In this document: piece by piece, positions 17,754 through 26,543 of the stretch
Layout of the letters: the number at the start of each line of letters is the position of its first letter
How positions within the stretch are numbered: position 1 is the first letter of the stretch
Origin: Candidatus Omnitrophota bacterium
GTDB taxonomy: Bacteria; Omnitrophota; Gorgyraeia; Duberdicusellales; 4484-171
Reading direction: 5' to 3'
DNA: 58,010 nt
Assembly (NCBI GenBank): GCA_014729775.1
Contig: WJJJ01000005.1
Coordinates: 1 to 58,010 of the forward strand
The notes under the pieces: generated by a model
Told to the model about the DNA's origin: nothing
The model's input: only the letters and a program-made list of their open reading frames with translations
Database searches by the model: none
Position numbers and translations under genes: made by a program

Positions 17754-18335
17754 TTATTTTTTGTGTATTCTCGCCGGAACGCCCACGACGACCGCGTCAT
17801 CAGGCACATCTCTGTTTCTGGTCACCACCGCGCCCGCGCCGGTACAGGCATTCTTCCCGATCACCACCGGCGCCACGAGGATCGAACCGCTCCCGATAAA
17901 CGCGCCCTTTCTCACCGTTGTTTTATGTTTGTGTGTGCCGTCATAGTTCGCGACGATCGTACCGGCGCCGATGTTTACGTCTTCTTCTATTTCGGCATCG
18001 CCAAGATAGGTAAGGTGTTTCGCCTTGCTCCCCGAAGCAACCGTGGAGCGTACGACTTCGACGAAATTCCCGATGCCCGCGCCGTCCTGCAGCCGCGTAC
18101 CGGGCCGAAGACGCGCGAAAGGGCCCACACTGCAGTTTTCGCCGATCCGCACGTCCTTTTCGATCACGGTCAGCGGATAGATCACCGTTCCCTTTCCGAT
18201 GACCACATCCTCGGCGATATAGGTAGTGAACGGATCCTCGATCCGCACTCCCTGATCCATAAAGTTCTGCAGACGGAGAAACCGGTCCCGGTTCATTTCC
18301 GTAATTCGGTCCATGTGAAAATCCTTTCCCGTCAT
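17754..18335 (-). CDS. glmU: GlmU-type acetyltransferase domain, stand-alone
   Basis: 193 residues corresponding closely to the C-terminal left-handed beta-helix of GlmU, which acetylates glucosamine-1-phosphate. The GlmU hallmarks [15 protein letters not shown] and [18 protein letters not shown] are present, and the N-terminus ([16 protein letters not shown]) matches the linker that normally follows the uridylyltransferase domain. So the gene is cut at the domain boundary rather than damaged. ATG 18335 has AAGGGA upstream; ATG 18314, preceded by AAAGGA, is equally possible. It is 9 bases downstream of glmM, and a nucleotidyltransferase-like gene follows, which fits one UDP-GlcNAc module. Confidence 0.85.
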   Translation of the reverse strand: MTGKDFHMDRITEMNRDRFLRLQNFMDQGVRIEDPFTTYIAEDVVIGKGTVIYPLTVIEKDVRIGENCSVGPFARLRPGTRLQDGAGIGNFVEVVRSTVASGSKAKHLTYLGDAEIEEDVNIGAGTIVANYDGTHKHKTTVRKGAFIGSGSILVAPVVIGKNACTGAGAVVTRNRDVPDDAVVVGVPARIHKK

Positions 18336-18344
18336 AATCTTCCC

Positions 18345-19748
18345 TTATTTCTCGTCCCGCGCGGAAAACTCAACGCCGACCTCTTTTTTTATCTCATTGG
18401 CCAGAGATTCCGCGATCGCCGCGGTAATGACCTTGTCATTCCCTTCCACCATCACCCGCGCGACCTTCTCCGTCCCGGAATAACGCAGGAATATCCGGCC
18501 TTCTCCTTCAAGCTGACGTTCGAAATACGCGATTTTCTCCTGAAGCACTTCCATTTCCGTGAAAGGTTTTCGTTCGCGTACTTCGACGTTCACCAGCACC
18601 TGAGGCACCCGGATAAAACATTTTTTCAGCTGGCTCAACTTTGCGCCGGTTTCACTCATCACTTTGAGCACCTGCAGCGCCGTGAGCATCCCGTCGGACG
18701 TCGGCAGATAATCGAGAAACAAAATGTGTCCCGACGGCTCCCCGCCCAGATTTAATTTCCTTTTGAGCATTTCGGCTAATACATATTTGTCCCCCACGGG
18801 AGTAGTAATCACCTGCGCGCCCTTTTTCTCAAGCAGCTGCGTGACCCCGAGATTCGTCATGCAGGATACCGCGACCGCGTTCCCGGCAAGTTTGCCTTTT
18901 TTCACCATCCACAGCGCGAGGATCGCGAGAATATCATCGCCCTGAAGCAGCTCCCCTGTTTCATCGACAAATACCGCCCGGTCTCCGTCTCCGTCAAAAG
19001 CGATCCCGATATCCGCGCGTTGCTCTTTGACCCGCTGTTGAAGAATTTCAGGATTCAAAGACCCGCCGGTATTGATGTGCTCTCCGTTAGGCTCATCATG
19101 AATCGTATCGGCCTCCACTCCCAAATCATCGAAAAGCTTGTGCGCGAAAGGACAGGCCGCTCCCCAGGCACAGTCAACCACCGCCTTGTATCCGGCGAGA
19201 TCATATCCTTCAGCGGTCGACAGAAGAAAATGTATATATTCTACAAATACCTGATCCAGCTGAATCATCTTGCCCTGATTGGGCACCACATTCCCCTGAG
19301 GACCTTGCAGCAAATTATTGTAAATGATGTCCTCGATCCACTCTTCTTCTTCAGTCGAAAGCTTGTGTCCCTTACGGTTGAAAAATTTGATCCCATTGTC
19401 CTTCGGACGGTTATGCGACGCCGAAATCACAATTCCCATATCCGCCCCCAGTTTGCGTACCAAATAAGACAATCCCGGTGTGGTAATAATACCGGCAGAA
19501 AGCACGTCGATATTCTGATAGGTAATCGCGTTGGCCAGAATTCCTTCCATGCGTTCCCCGGTCGTGCGGGTATCCCTGCCGATGATCACTTTAGGCTTAT
19601 GTCCGTTCTTCCGCTGATACGCAACTAATTTGGCAACCCCGGTGCCTATTTTGAAGATCATTCCGTCGGATAATGGATATACTCCCGGGGTTCCCCGGAT
19701 TCCGTCGGTACCGAACAGCTTATCCTTTTTCGGCAACCCGTCACTCAT
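18345..19748 (-). CDS. glmM: Phosphoglucosamine mutase GlmM
   Basis: A 467-residue alpha-D-phosphohexomutase that converts glucosamine-6-P to glucosamine-1-P in the cytoplasm. KLFGTDGIRG opens the protein, IGRDTRTTGERM follows, the active-site phosphoserine is in VISASHNRPKDNGIKFF, the metal loop is AFDGDGDRAVFVD, and sugar specificity loop GGEPSGHILF fits GlmM. The C-terminal RYSGTEKVARVM phosphate-binding loop is complete. ATG 19748 with GGGAGGGGAG upstream is chosen over a frame extension. Slightly longer than the usual 445 residues. Its position beside the GlmU acetyltransferase gene indicates a UDP-GlcNAc module in the EPS locus. Confidence 0.93.
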   Translation of the reverse strand: MSDGLPKKDKLFGTDGIRGTPGVYPLSDGMIFKIGTGVAKLVAYQRKNGHKPKVIIGRDTRTTGERMEGILANAITYQNIDVLSAGIITTPGLSYLVRKLGADMGIVISASHNRPKDNGIKFFNRKGHKLSTEEEEWIEDIIYNNLLQGPQGNVVPNQGKMIQLDQVFVEYIHFLLSTAEGYDLAGYKAVVDCAWGAACPFAHKLFDDLGVEADTIHDEPNGEHINTGGSLNPEILQQRVKEQRADIGIAFDGDGDRAVFVDETGELLQGDDILAILALWMVKKGKLAGNAVAVSCMTNLGVTQLLEKKGAQVITTPVGDKYVLAEMLKRKLNLGGEPSGHILFLDYLPTSDGMLTALQVLKVMSETGAKLSQLKKCFIRVPQVLVNVEVRERKPFTEMEVLQEKIAYFERQLEGEGRIFLRYSGTEKVARVMVEGNDKVITAAIAESLANEIKKEVGVEFSARDEK

Positions 19749-19884
19749 ACTCCCCTCCTTCCCTGCTGGTAATGAATGTTCGCCCCCGCTGCGCGGCACG
19801 CCGGAGCTTTTCGCAACTCGTTGGAATGTTCCTCCTGTTCATTCTTTCTTCTCTCATGGATATGCCGGGAAAAGAAGGGCATCT

Positions 19885-20916
19885 CTATTTACCGGCTTTA
19901 CGCTTTGCTCCATACCTGTAGTAGTAATAGGCATACATATCCGGAACGTAATAATCGGCCTGGGTCATCACGAAACCCATAATATTCGCCCGGGCGTGTT
20001 CCAGCAATCCTTTTGCCCGGCGCACGACTTTTTCCTGGGTACGGTGGGCCTGGACGACAAAAATCGCTCCTTCGGTCTGCGCGGTCAAGACGCCGGCGTC
20101 GGTAAAAGTCGTCACCGGAGGCGTGTCGATGATCACGTAGGCAAACTGCCCGGCCTTCAGATTATTCAGAAATGTTTTCATTTTTTTTGACCCGAGAAGT
20201 TCGGAAGGATTCTGCGGCGTTTTCCCCCGGGGGATGACCAGCAAATTCGGCAGAGGCGTCGCATGAAAAGTCTGAGTGTACTCGGCTTTGCCGTTGAGCA
20301 CCTCCGCTACCCCCGGCGTCTGGCGCACGTTCATGAACTCATGGACCCCGCCGTTGCGCAAATCGCAATCCACCAGCAGGACTTTATTTTCCAGATCTTT
20401 TGCCAGCGCTACCGCCAGGTTTGCTGCGGTAATGGTTTTGCCTTCGTTATGGAGAGAACTGACGATGGTGAACATCCGCGTATCGTTCACCGGCCGGGTC
20501 GCCAGTTTACGCGACGCGTTCTTTTTCAGAAAGGATTTGACGTTTGTTCTCAAGATCCGGTACTGTTCCGAAATTGCCGAAACAGAATCGGTAAACGCGA
20601 CGACACGGGGGTCGATTCCCATCCGGTTTGAATTGGCTTCGACATGATACGTTTCCCCGCTCACCCGGCTGAGTTTTTCTTTGAGCAGTGCCAGCAAAGG
20701 AAGGTTCTTCAGTAAACTGTCCCGCTTCGCCGGCCGGACGCGCTCGGGAGATCCCGAATGAGAAAACGGAATCGGCTTGATTTCCTCCTGCCGGTACGTC
20801 ACCTGATCCGGAACCGCATTCTGTCCGGAATCAGCCCCTTCATGGTGAGACGCCGACGATCTCTGCCGCTGGCGTTCCTCGTTCACTTTTTTTAACACTT
20901 CGCTTATTTTACCCAT
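19885..20916 (-). CDS. Polysaccharide co-polymerase tyrosine kinase (CpsD/Wzc kinase-like)
   Basis: A 343-residue cytoplasmic BY-kinase-type ATPase. After a polar 100-residue N-terminal part, the P-loop region is at about 149-165 (IVSSLHNEGKTITAANLA), Walker A-prime is VDCDLR at 182-187, and Walker B is YVIIDTPPV near 255. The P-loop reads HNEGKT where PGEGKS/T is usual. The C-terminus is tyrosine-rich (DYYVPDMYAYYYYRYG), the cluster that is autophosphorylated in this family. It would work with the chain-length protein at 22109-23464, which is encoded as a separate polypeptide. ATG 20916 has a TGAGGAGG site. Confidence 0.88.
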   Translation of the reverse strand: MGKISEVLKKVNEERQRQRSSASHHEGADSGQNAVPDQVTYRQEEIKPIPFSHSGSPERVRPAKRDSLLKNLPLLALLKEKLSRVSGETYHVEANSNRMGIDPRVVAFTDSVSAISEQYRILRTNVKSFLKKNASRKLATRPVNDTRMFTIVSSLHNEGKTITAANLAVALAKDLENKVLLVDCDLRNGGVHEFMNVRQTPGVAEVLNGKAEYTQTFHATPLPNLLVIPRGKTPQNPSELLGSKKMKTFLNNLKAGQFAYVIIDTPPVTTFTDAGVLTAQTEGAIFVVQAHRTQEKVVRRAKGLLEHARANIMGFVMTQADYYVPDMYAYYYYRYGAKRKAGK

Positions 20917-21119
20917 GAATCCTCCTCATTTATTTCTGCTTCGCTGAAAATATGTATTTACTTGGGACCGCTTTCTTCGGTTACCCGTATGAGCGCTTCT
21001 CTCAGGAAATCCGCATATCAGGCGCTCAGGAATTATGAAAGTATGTGCTGATATGCCGTTTTTCTGCATCTTCACTTCCTCACCTTTTATCTCTCATCTC
21101 TTACTTCTTGCCTCTCACC

Positions 21120-22073
21120 CTATATATATCTCCACACCCCTTCTTCGCAGTATCCCGACATTGCCATCACCGGATACTGCACCTCGGCCCCGCGGCCGTT
21201 CTTCCTGCGTGAATTCCGTTTTCCCGGTTGAGGATTGTTTTGCACCCGGGGAGCCGGCGCGGGCGCGAGTTCTTCTATTTCCGCGGCGACCTCTTCGACA
21301 ATCCGGCCCGTAACCGGCTTGCGATCCCGCAAAAAACCGGTTAACAACGCCCGGTCGCACAGGGTGTTGATCCGCCGCGGCACGCCGTCGGAATACCGGT
21401 AAATCAGCTCCAGGGCCTCCGCGTCGAATATCGCGCTTCCGTTACTCCCGGATACGCCAAGCCGGTGCGAAATATACTGATCGGTTTCCTGTTTATTCAG
21501 CGGCGTAAGGTGATAATACACCGCGATCCGCTGGCGAAGCTGTTCCAGCGCTTTGGAGGCGAAAATATCTTTGAGCTCGGGCTGGCCCATGAGGATAATC
21601 TGAATGAGCTTCTCTTTTTCCGTTTCTAAATTGGAAAGCATCCGGACTTCCTCCAGGACTTTTCGGCTTAAATTTTGCGCCTCATCCAGGATCAGCACCA
21701 CGTGACAATCGTCCAGAATTTGATCAATGAGATAATTATTGAGGATGTTGAGCAGTTTTACCTTTGACCAGTGCTCTTTGTACGTCACTTCCAATTCGTC
21801 TAAGATCGCCATGAGCATCTGCTTAGCGGTAAGGTGCGTGTTGGTGATCAACGCCACTTTCGTACTGCGCGGCAGTTGATTGATCAACGCGTGCCAGACA
21901 GTCGTCTTGCCGGACCCGATTTCTCCGGTCACGACCACGAAGCCTTTGCGTTCTTCAATCGCATAGCGGAGACTGTTCAGGGCCTCCTCGTGTTTTTCGC
22001 TTGAGAAGAAAAACTTCGTGTCAGGCGTAACGTTAAAAGGTTTTTCCTGGAATCCGTAAAATTGTTCGTACAT
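21120..22073 (-). CDS. ExeA-like AAA ATPase of EPS/exosortase loci
   Basis: A 317-residue AAA ATPase of the GspA/ExeA type. MYEQFYGFQEKPFNVTPD is the classic N-terminus, TGEIGSGKTTVW at about 50-61 the Walker A loop, VVLILDEAQNLS the Walker B and RQRIAVYYHLTPL a sensor region. Proteins with this start are regular members of exosortase-associated EPS loci, where their exact role is not settled. The last 45 residues are a low-complexity Pro/Arg-rich tail. ATG 22073 lacks a strong ribosome site. It lies between the chain-length gene (35 bases) and the tyrosine kinase gene. Confidence 0.85.
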   Translation of the reverse strand: MYEQFYGFQEKPFNVTPDTKFFFSSEKHEEALNSLRYAIEERKGFVVVTGEIGSGKTTVWHALINQLPRSTKVALITNTHLTAKQMLMAILDELEVTYKEHWSKVKLLNILNNYLIDQILDDCHVVLILDEAQNLSRKVLEEVRMLSNLETEKEKLIQIILMGQPELKDIFASKALEQLRQRIAVYYHLTPLNKQETDQYISHRLGVSGSNGSAIFDAEALELIYRYSDGVPRRINTLCDRALLTGFLRDRKPVTGRIVEEVAAEIEELAPAPAPRVQNNPQPGKRNSRRKNGRGAEVQYPVMAMSGYCEEGVWRYI

Positions 22074-22108
22074 AGTGTATTCGTACGCCGGTCAAGACAC
22101 CCGGCCCG

Positions 22109-23464
22109 TTAGGAAAACATCGGTTTTCCGACCGTTGCGATAAGAATAATCAATCCGGCTGTCGCCAGCAAAATCAACGGAATGACTTTCATCACGAATT
22201 TCGTCCTCCGGTTCAGATCATCGTCGGTGACCATTTTGGAAATATTGCCCAGCACGGGATACCCGAACAAATCTTTGAGTTCGTCTTCGTTCTGGAACGA
22301 AGTATCGGTAAAATCAAGAAAATACACGCAGCCGAACCCCATCATGCCGCCCAGGAACAGTCCCATCAACGCGAACTGCCATTTTTTCGGCTCGGTCGGC
22401 ACCAGCGGCAGACGCGCGGGATCGACGATGCGGAATTTCGTTTTGTTCTCGGAATTATCCAGCCGCTCGGTAATCCGGGCGGTTTCAAGCCGTTCCAAAA
22501 GCATACCGTAAATCTTCTCGTTGATCGCCCGGTCACGCGTAAGCCGGGCCAGCTCTTCCTGCTGGCGCGGAAGCGAATCGGCAATGTTCACGTAGGCGTC
22601 GGGATTGACCCCGGCTTCTTCCGCCAGTTCCCCGACATGGAATTTGCGTTTCTCTTTCAACTCCTGTATTTTCCGCTTGAGATTTTTCACCCGCGGATGA
22701 GCTTCGGTACATTCCACCCGGGCCATGACCAAATCCGCTTCCACGTTCGCGATTTCCTGATTAATCAGGTAGAGGGACGTTTTCGGAGATCCGGTTTCGG
22801 ATCCCGTCGTCGCGATCGTATCCCCCCGCGGCGCCTGCTCCTGCCGGAGCATCTGCACCATCTGCATCCCGTAAATTTCACGGAATTCGCGCAGGGCAGA
22901 TTCAGACTCGTTCAGTCTCTCTTTATAAATCTCAAGCTGACGGTTGATAAAATCGATCGCCGACTCGGTATCTTCGACCTGAGAAGACACGTTGCGCTGG
23001 ATAAGGATATCGCAAAGGGTATTGACGACCGTCTGGGTACTTTTCGGATCTTCTCCTTTATAGCTGATAATCACGATCTCGTTCGAGCGCATCTGCAGTC
23101 CGATATTTTTCCGGATCGAAAAAATCAGCCGTTCCAGTTCAAGCGGCGTCTGAATGTTCTTATTCAGCCCGAGCCGCTCCACCAGCTGATAAAGACGCGG
23201 CCACGACACGATTTCGGCGTGTAACGCGTTCAGCCGTTCCCCCACGCTGCGCGACACAGCCAGATTCTGCAGCAGCGGGTTCACCACCTTCTGTTCCTCG
23301 ATAAGGATGACCGCCCGGGCTTCGTACTTTTTCGGAAAAAAGAAACTGGACACGGTAAAAGCAATGAACAATACCGCGCAGGGCACGAGAAAAAACCATT
23401 TTCTCCGCACGAGTATTCTCAAATATTGATACAAATCGAATTTTTTCTTCGGTTCCGATTTCAT
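22109..23464 (-). CDS. Wzz/GumC-like chain-length determinant protein
   Basis: A 451-residue polysaccharide co-polymerase. Basic N-terminal tail, first membrane segment at about 20-42 (WFFLVPCAVLFIAFTVSSFFF), a large periplasmic domain with coiled coils (about 180-320), a proline-rich motif before the second membrane segment (PTEPKKWQFALMGLFLGGMMG at about 373-392), a short loop, and a third C-terminal hydrophobic segment. No kinase domain is attached; the kinase is encoded separately downstream. It controls polymer length and links the inner-membrane machinery to the exporter. ATG 23464 follows AGAGGGGG. It is 22 bases downstream of the exporter gene. Confidence 0.88.
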   Translation of the reverse strand: MKSEPKKKFDLYQYLRILVRRKWFFLVPCAVLFIAFTVSSFFFPKKYEARAVILIEEQKVVNPLLQNLAVSRSVGERLNALHAEIVSWPRLYQLVERLGLNKNIQTPLELERLIFSIRKNIGLQMRSNEIVIISYKGEDPKSTQTVVNTLCDILIQRNVSSQVEDTESAIDFINRQLEIYKERLNESESALREFREIYGMQMVQMLRQEQAPRGDTIATTGSETGSPKTSLYLINQEIANVEADLVMARVECTEAHPRVKNLKRKIQELKEKRKFHVGELAEEAGVNPDAYVNIADSLPRQQEELARLTRDRAINEKIYGMLLERLETARITERLDNSENKTKFRIVDPARLPLVPTEPKKWQFALMGLFLGGMMGFGCVYFLDFTDTSFQNEDELKDLFGYPVLGNISKMVTDDDLNRRTKFVMKVIPLILLATAGLIILIATVGKPMFS

Positions 23465-23485
23465 TCCATACCCCCTCTGAGTCGA

Positions 23486-24199
23486 TTAATTGTATTCGTC
23501 GATGAGATCTTCGATAATCGCGGCTCTGCTGAACGGCGCCAGCAGTCTCATGAGCGCTTTGTTGATCTCACTCGGGATCGTGGACGGGACGACCACCAGA
23601 TCGCCCGGCTTCAACGACAGGTTATGATCCAATTTTCCTTCGTAAAGAAGACGGTAGATGTCTACTTTCTGGAACTCCGGCGTGCTTTCCTTCGGCGTGA
23701 TCACGTGCACCCGGCGCAGCGCCGCCGAATCAGTCGGCAGACCGGCATGCATCAACGCGTCACGCAACGTCACTGAATTGCCCATCATCGGATATTTCCC
23801 GGGCCGGCCGACGGCGCCGAGAATGTAAACGAATTTACTCCGGTACTGGGAGATCGTCACGCTCACCTCGGGAAACTTCACATACTTTTCCAAATCCTTC
23901 GCCAATTTTTCCTGGAGCTCCACTTTCGTTAACCCTTCGGCCCGCAGGTCGCCTACGAACTTGTATTGAATATCTCCGTCGGGACCGACGACGTATTCTC
24001 CCGAAAATTCGGGCTGATTGCGCACTTCGATCTGAATCACATCCCCTTTTCCCAGTTTGTATGATTCGTCCTCGCTCTGTTCGCCGATCGCCGTGTATAC
24101 AGAGGAATCATCCGAGGAATCCTGGGTGGACTGACTTACGCCGACCGCCGGCACGAGAACCATTGCCGCCGCGAGAATGAGAAAGACTGCTTTTCGCAT
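23486..24199 (-). CDS. Wza-like outer-membrane polysaccharide exporter (OPX)
   Basis: A 237-residue exported protein. A signal peptide (about residues 1-22, ending AVGVSQ) precedes a Poly_export/SLBB architecture: YKLGKGDVIQIEVRNQPEFSGEYVVGPDG is the conserved polysaccharide export motif and YILGAVGRPGKYPM starts an SLBB domain. No lipobox cysteine is seen. ATG 24199 follows AGGAGG with a 7-base spacer; a TTG one codon earlier is less likely. It is the first structural gene of the EPS transcript, 15 bases after the small regulator gene. The C-terminal helix is about 20 residues (INKALMRLLAPFSRAAI). Confidence 0.88.
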   Translation of the reverse strand: MRKAVFLILAAAMVLVPAVGVSQSTQDSSDDSSVYTAIGEQSEDESYKLGKGDVIQIEVRNQPEFSGEYVVGPDGDIQYKFVGDLRAEGLTKVELQEKLAKDLEKYVKFPEVSVTISQYRSKFVYILGAVGRPGKYPMMGNSVTLRDALMHAGLPTDSAALRRVHVITPKESTPEFQKVDIYRLLYEGKLDHNLSLKPGDLVVVPSTIPSEINKALMRLLAPFSRAAIIEDLIDEYN

Positions 24200-24213
24200 C
24201 AATTAACCTCCTC

Positions 24214-24402
24214 TTAGGAAAGTGTTTCGTAAAATTCTTTGATCGCCTCGAGATCGTCTTCGGTGTAAGCCCGCCAGTTACGCCAATCCCGGCGCGCCCG
24301 GCGGATTTTTCCCGATTTTTCCCAGCGGATGAGTGTTTTCGGCACCACCCCTATCCGCTGAGCGATATCGGTGATTGTCATATATGGCCGTTGTTCCTTC
24401 AT
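24214..24402 (-). CDS. Small MerR-type helix-turn-helix protein
   Basis: 62 residues forming one winged HTH of the MerR/excisionase kind: YMTITDIAQRIGVVPKTLIRWEKSGKI is the HTH, with RAYTEDDLEAIKEF as the wing and following helix. No effector-binding domain is present. It is the first gene of the EPS transcript, 15 bases before the exporter gene, and lies just downstream of a sigma-54-like promoter, so it may be an autoregulator of the locus. ATG 24402 is used; a GTG two codons earlier is possible. The ribosome site is weak. Confidence 0.75.
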   Translation of the reverse strand: MKEQRPYMTITDIAQRIGVVPKTLIRWEKSGKIRRARRDWRNWRAYTEDDLEAIKEFYETLS

Positions 24403-24810
24403 AATCACAGGTGTTCTTTCTGTCCGGGAGTGTCCGGGTAATTAAAACAAATAAAGCATATTTCATGCCATTTTTTTTAAATTCGCGCGAGATAATCACA
24501 ACCTCATCTCTCTCAATTAGTTATACTGATAAATTTTTTTGCTTATTTCGCGCTCACCACACATCGGACCATTTGGAACCGGTAAATGTTGATTTTATGT
24601 TGCCGAATTGGCGACAGAAGGAAACAGAGAAAAGGTGAAGCGGGGAAATTGACCGGGCGAGTGAGAGACAGAGATGGAATGGGGACTGAAAACGCTTACT
24701 TTTTCAATAAAATGACAGAATCAGCCGCGATTGTTGCGACTTTTCAACATATGTCTAAAAAAATCAACAACAACCTTCGCCCTCGTTTTCTTTCCGAGGC
24801 GCGCATCGGT
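24403..24810. other. Intergenic region upstream of the EPS operon
   Basis: 408 bases between the 3' end of the PAS/GAF gene and the start of the EPS operon. No credible protein-coding frame is seen. The half near 24400-24545 is AT-rich and holds a sigma-54-type promoter (24455-24470). A TATAAC box on the minus strand near 24515 could be a second, housekeeping promoter, but no matching -35 is visible. The 24600-24810 part has no clear terminator for the PAS/GAF gene. Confidence 0.5.
24455..24470 (-). promoter_or_regulatory. Sigma-54-type -24/-12 promoter
   Basis: On the minus strand the sequence reads TGGCATGAAATATGCT. Against the consensus TGGCAYRNNNNTTGCW only one base differs, and the essential GG and GC pairs have the correct 10-base separation. 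A start about 12 bases downstream would leave a leader of roughly 40 bases before the MerR-type gene at 24402. Sigma-54 control of EPS loci with this gene set is known in bacteria using the PrsK/PrsR pair; no such regulator is in this window. Confidence 0.6.
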
Positions 24811-26526
24811 TTATTCCTGATCATCAGCACGGCGGCTGCGCATAATTCCCTGCGCGGCCACCACCTTTCCCTCCGTGCGCATGGGGATCATATTCACTTC
24901 CACGGTAACCACTGTGCCCGCTTTGTTTTTCTGCTTCACCTGTATGCCCCTGATTTCCTCTCCGTTGAAGAGGCGTTGGAACGCTTCCCTGATACGGGGG
25001 ATCTCTTCTTCCGGAGTCGTTACCGTAAAATCCTTCCCGATCAGCTCGTCGGGAGAATATCCGTAAAGCTCGCTCACCTTCGGACTCACGTACTGCACCT
25101 TCCCCGAGGGCGTCAGACGAAAGACCACTGCCGGAATATTCTCGACGAGCGCCTTGAATTTTTGTTCGGAATCCCGCAAAGCCGCTTCGGCCTTTTTGCG
25201 TTCGGTCACATCCTGGATCTGAAACACAAAATACAGGGGCAGCCCTTTGCGGTCTTTGACCAGCGAAGCGCTTAAGAAAATCCATATTTCGTGTCCCTCT
25301 TTATGCATGTAGCGTTTTTCGATATGATAATAAGGGAGTTCGTTATTGAGCACCTTCTCCACACGGGAAACATCCTTGCCCAAATCATCGGGGTGGGTGA
25401 TATCCTGAAACGACATCGACTGCAGTTCGCGCGCGGTATATCCCACAATATCGCAAAAAGCCTTATTCACTTTCAGCCAGCGTCCATCCGGCGCCACCAG
25501 CGCCATCCCCGCCCCGGCGGTTTCAAACGCGTTGCGAAACCGGCTTTCACTTTCGCTGAGCGCCATTTCAATCGCTTCCCGTTCAGCGCGCATTTTCAAA
25601 GAGAAAATCCCGAACTCGAGATCGCTCACCAGCTCAAGCAGTAACTGCACTTCCTCTTCCAGAAACGCGTTTTCATAGGACTGACACACGCACAATACGC
25701 CGAACAACTGATTCTCAACCATGACTGGGATCGCGACACTGGAGATAATTCCCAGTTTCGCCGCTTCAGCATGCCACTTGGCGTACTGTTCGGTCTTCAG
25801 TAAATTCTGCACGATCGTCGGCTTGCCGCTTTGAATAGCCCTGGCCGCCGGGCACACGTCTTCTTCGGCCTCCTGCAGATTTTTGGACAGCACTTTCGCC
25901 TCGTCGTTTTCGCATCCTGCCTGGGCGATCACCCGGATGGATTTCATGGAATCGTATTCCGGCACGCCGATCCAGGCGGCGCGATAACCGCCGATCACCG
26001 TCAAGATACGGCATAGCTGATCAAGCAGCTCGCGCTGATCAGTCGCCCGGGCGACGGCCTGATTGCACTGAGCGATCATCTTCACCTGACGGTTAAGTTC
26101 TTTTAAATGGTGTTCGTGCTCTTTATGCGCGGTGATATCGCGCACGATCGCCTCTACCCTCTTTTTCCCGGTTTCCGGATCTGTAATGATAAATGAGTCG
26201 TGAAGAATATAACGTTCATGCCCTTTGAGTGTCTTGAAATGATACTCAAAATTATGTATCTCCCCGTGTTCGTTCGCGGCTTCACGGATCGTCCCGGGAC
26301 GTTCCAGGTATACCAGTAACTGATCAAGCTTTTTCCCTCTCACGTCCTTGGGTGCTCCGTCGAGTTCAAGTAAATCAATGAATCCCTGATTGGCGAACAA
26401 CAGCTCCCCTTCATCATACGTATAGACGTACACCGCGTCTCCGGTAAACTCAACGAGCCGCTTATACAAATCCAGAAATGCATCCCCGTATTCTTCCAGG
26501 GACCGGGCGGGTTGTTTCTTTTCCAT
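24811..26526 (-). CDS. PAS-GAF-PAS-PAS sensor protein without output domain
   Basis: A 571-residue cytoplasmic sensor. Domains in order: PAS (about 25-135, ending GKKRVEAIVRDIT), a short coiled coil, GAF (about 160-300, with AAWIGVPEYDS and VAIPVMVENQLFGVLCV), PAS (about 320-440, RFRNAFETAGAGMALV to QIQDVTERKKAEA) and PAS (about 445-570). It ends right after the third PAS with no histidine kinase, GGDEF or HTH domain. ATG 26526 follows AGGAGGT by 9 bases. The stop of the FGGY kinase gene lies 17 bases upstream, so both are probably one transcript. It may act by protein contact, or be a truncated kinase. Confidence 0.8.
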   Translation of the reverse strand: MEKKQPARSLEEYGDAFLDLYKRLVEFTGDAVYVYTYDEGELLFANQGFIDLLELDGAPKDVRGKKLDQLLVYLERPGTIREAANEHGEIHNFEYHFKTLKGHERYILHDSFIITDPETGKKRVEAIVRDITAHKEHEHHLKELNRQVKMIAQCNQAVARATDQRELLDQLCRILTVIGGYRAAWIGVPEYDSMKSIRVIAQAGCENDEAKVLSKNLQEAEEDVCPAARAIQSGKPTIVQNLLKTEQYAKWHAEAAKLGIISSVAIPVMVENQLFGVLCVCQSYENAFLEEEVQLLLELVSDLEFGIFSLKMRAEREAIEMALSESESRFRNAFETAGAGMALVAPDGRWLKVNKAFCDIVGYTARELQSMSFQDITHPDDLGKDVSRVEKVLNNELPYYHIEKRYMHKEGHEIWIFLSASLVKDRKGLPLYFVFQIQDVTERKKAEAALRDSEQKFKALVENIPAVVFRLTPSGKVQYVSPKVSELYGYSPDELIGKDFTVTTPEEEIPRIREAFQRLFNGEEIRGIQVKQKNKAGTVVTVEVNMIPMRTEGKVVAAQGIMRSRRADDQE

Positions 26527-26543
26527 TTTGTCTGCACCTCCTG

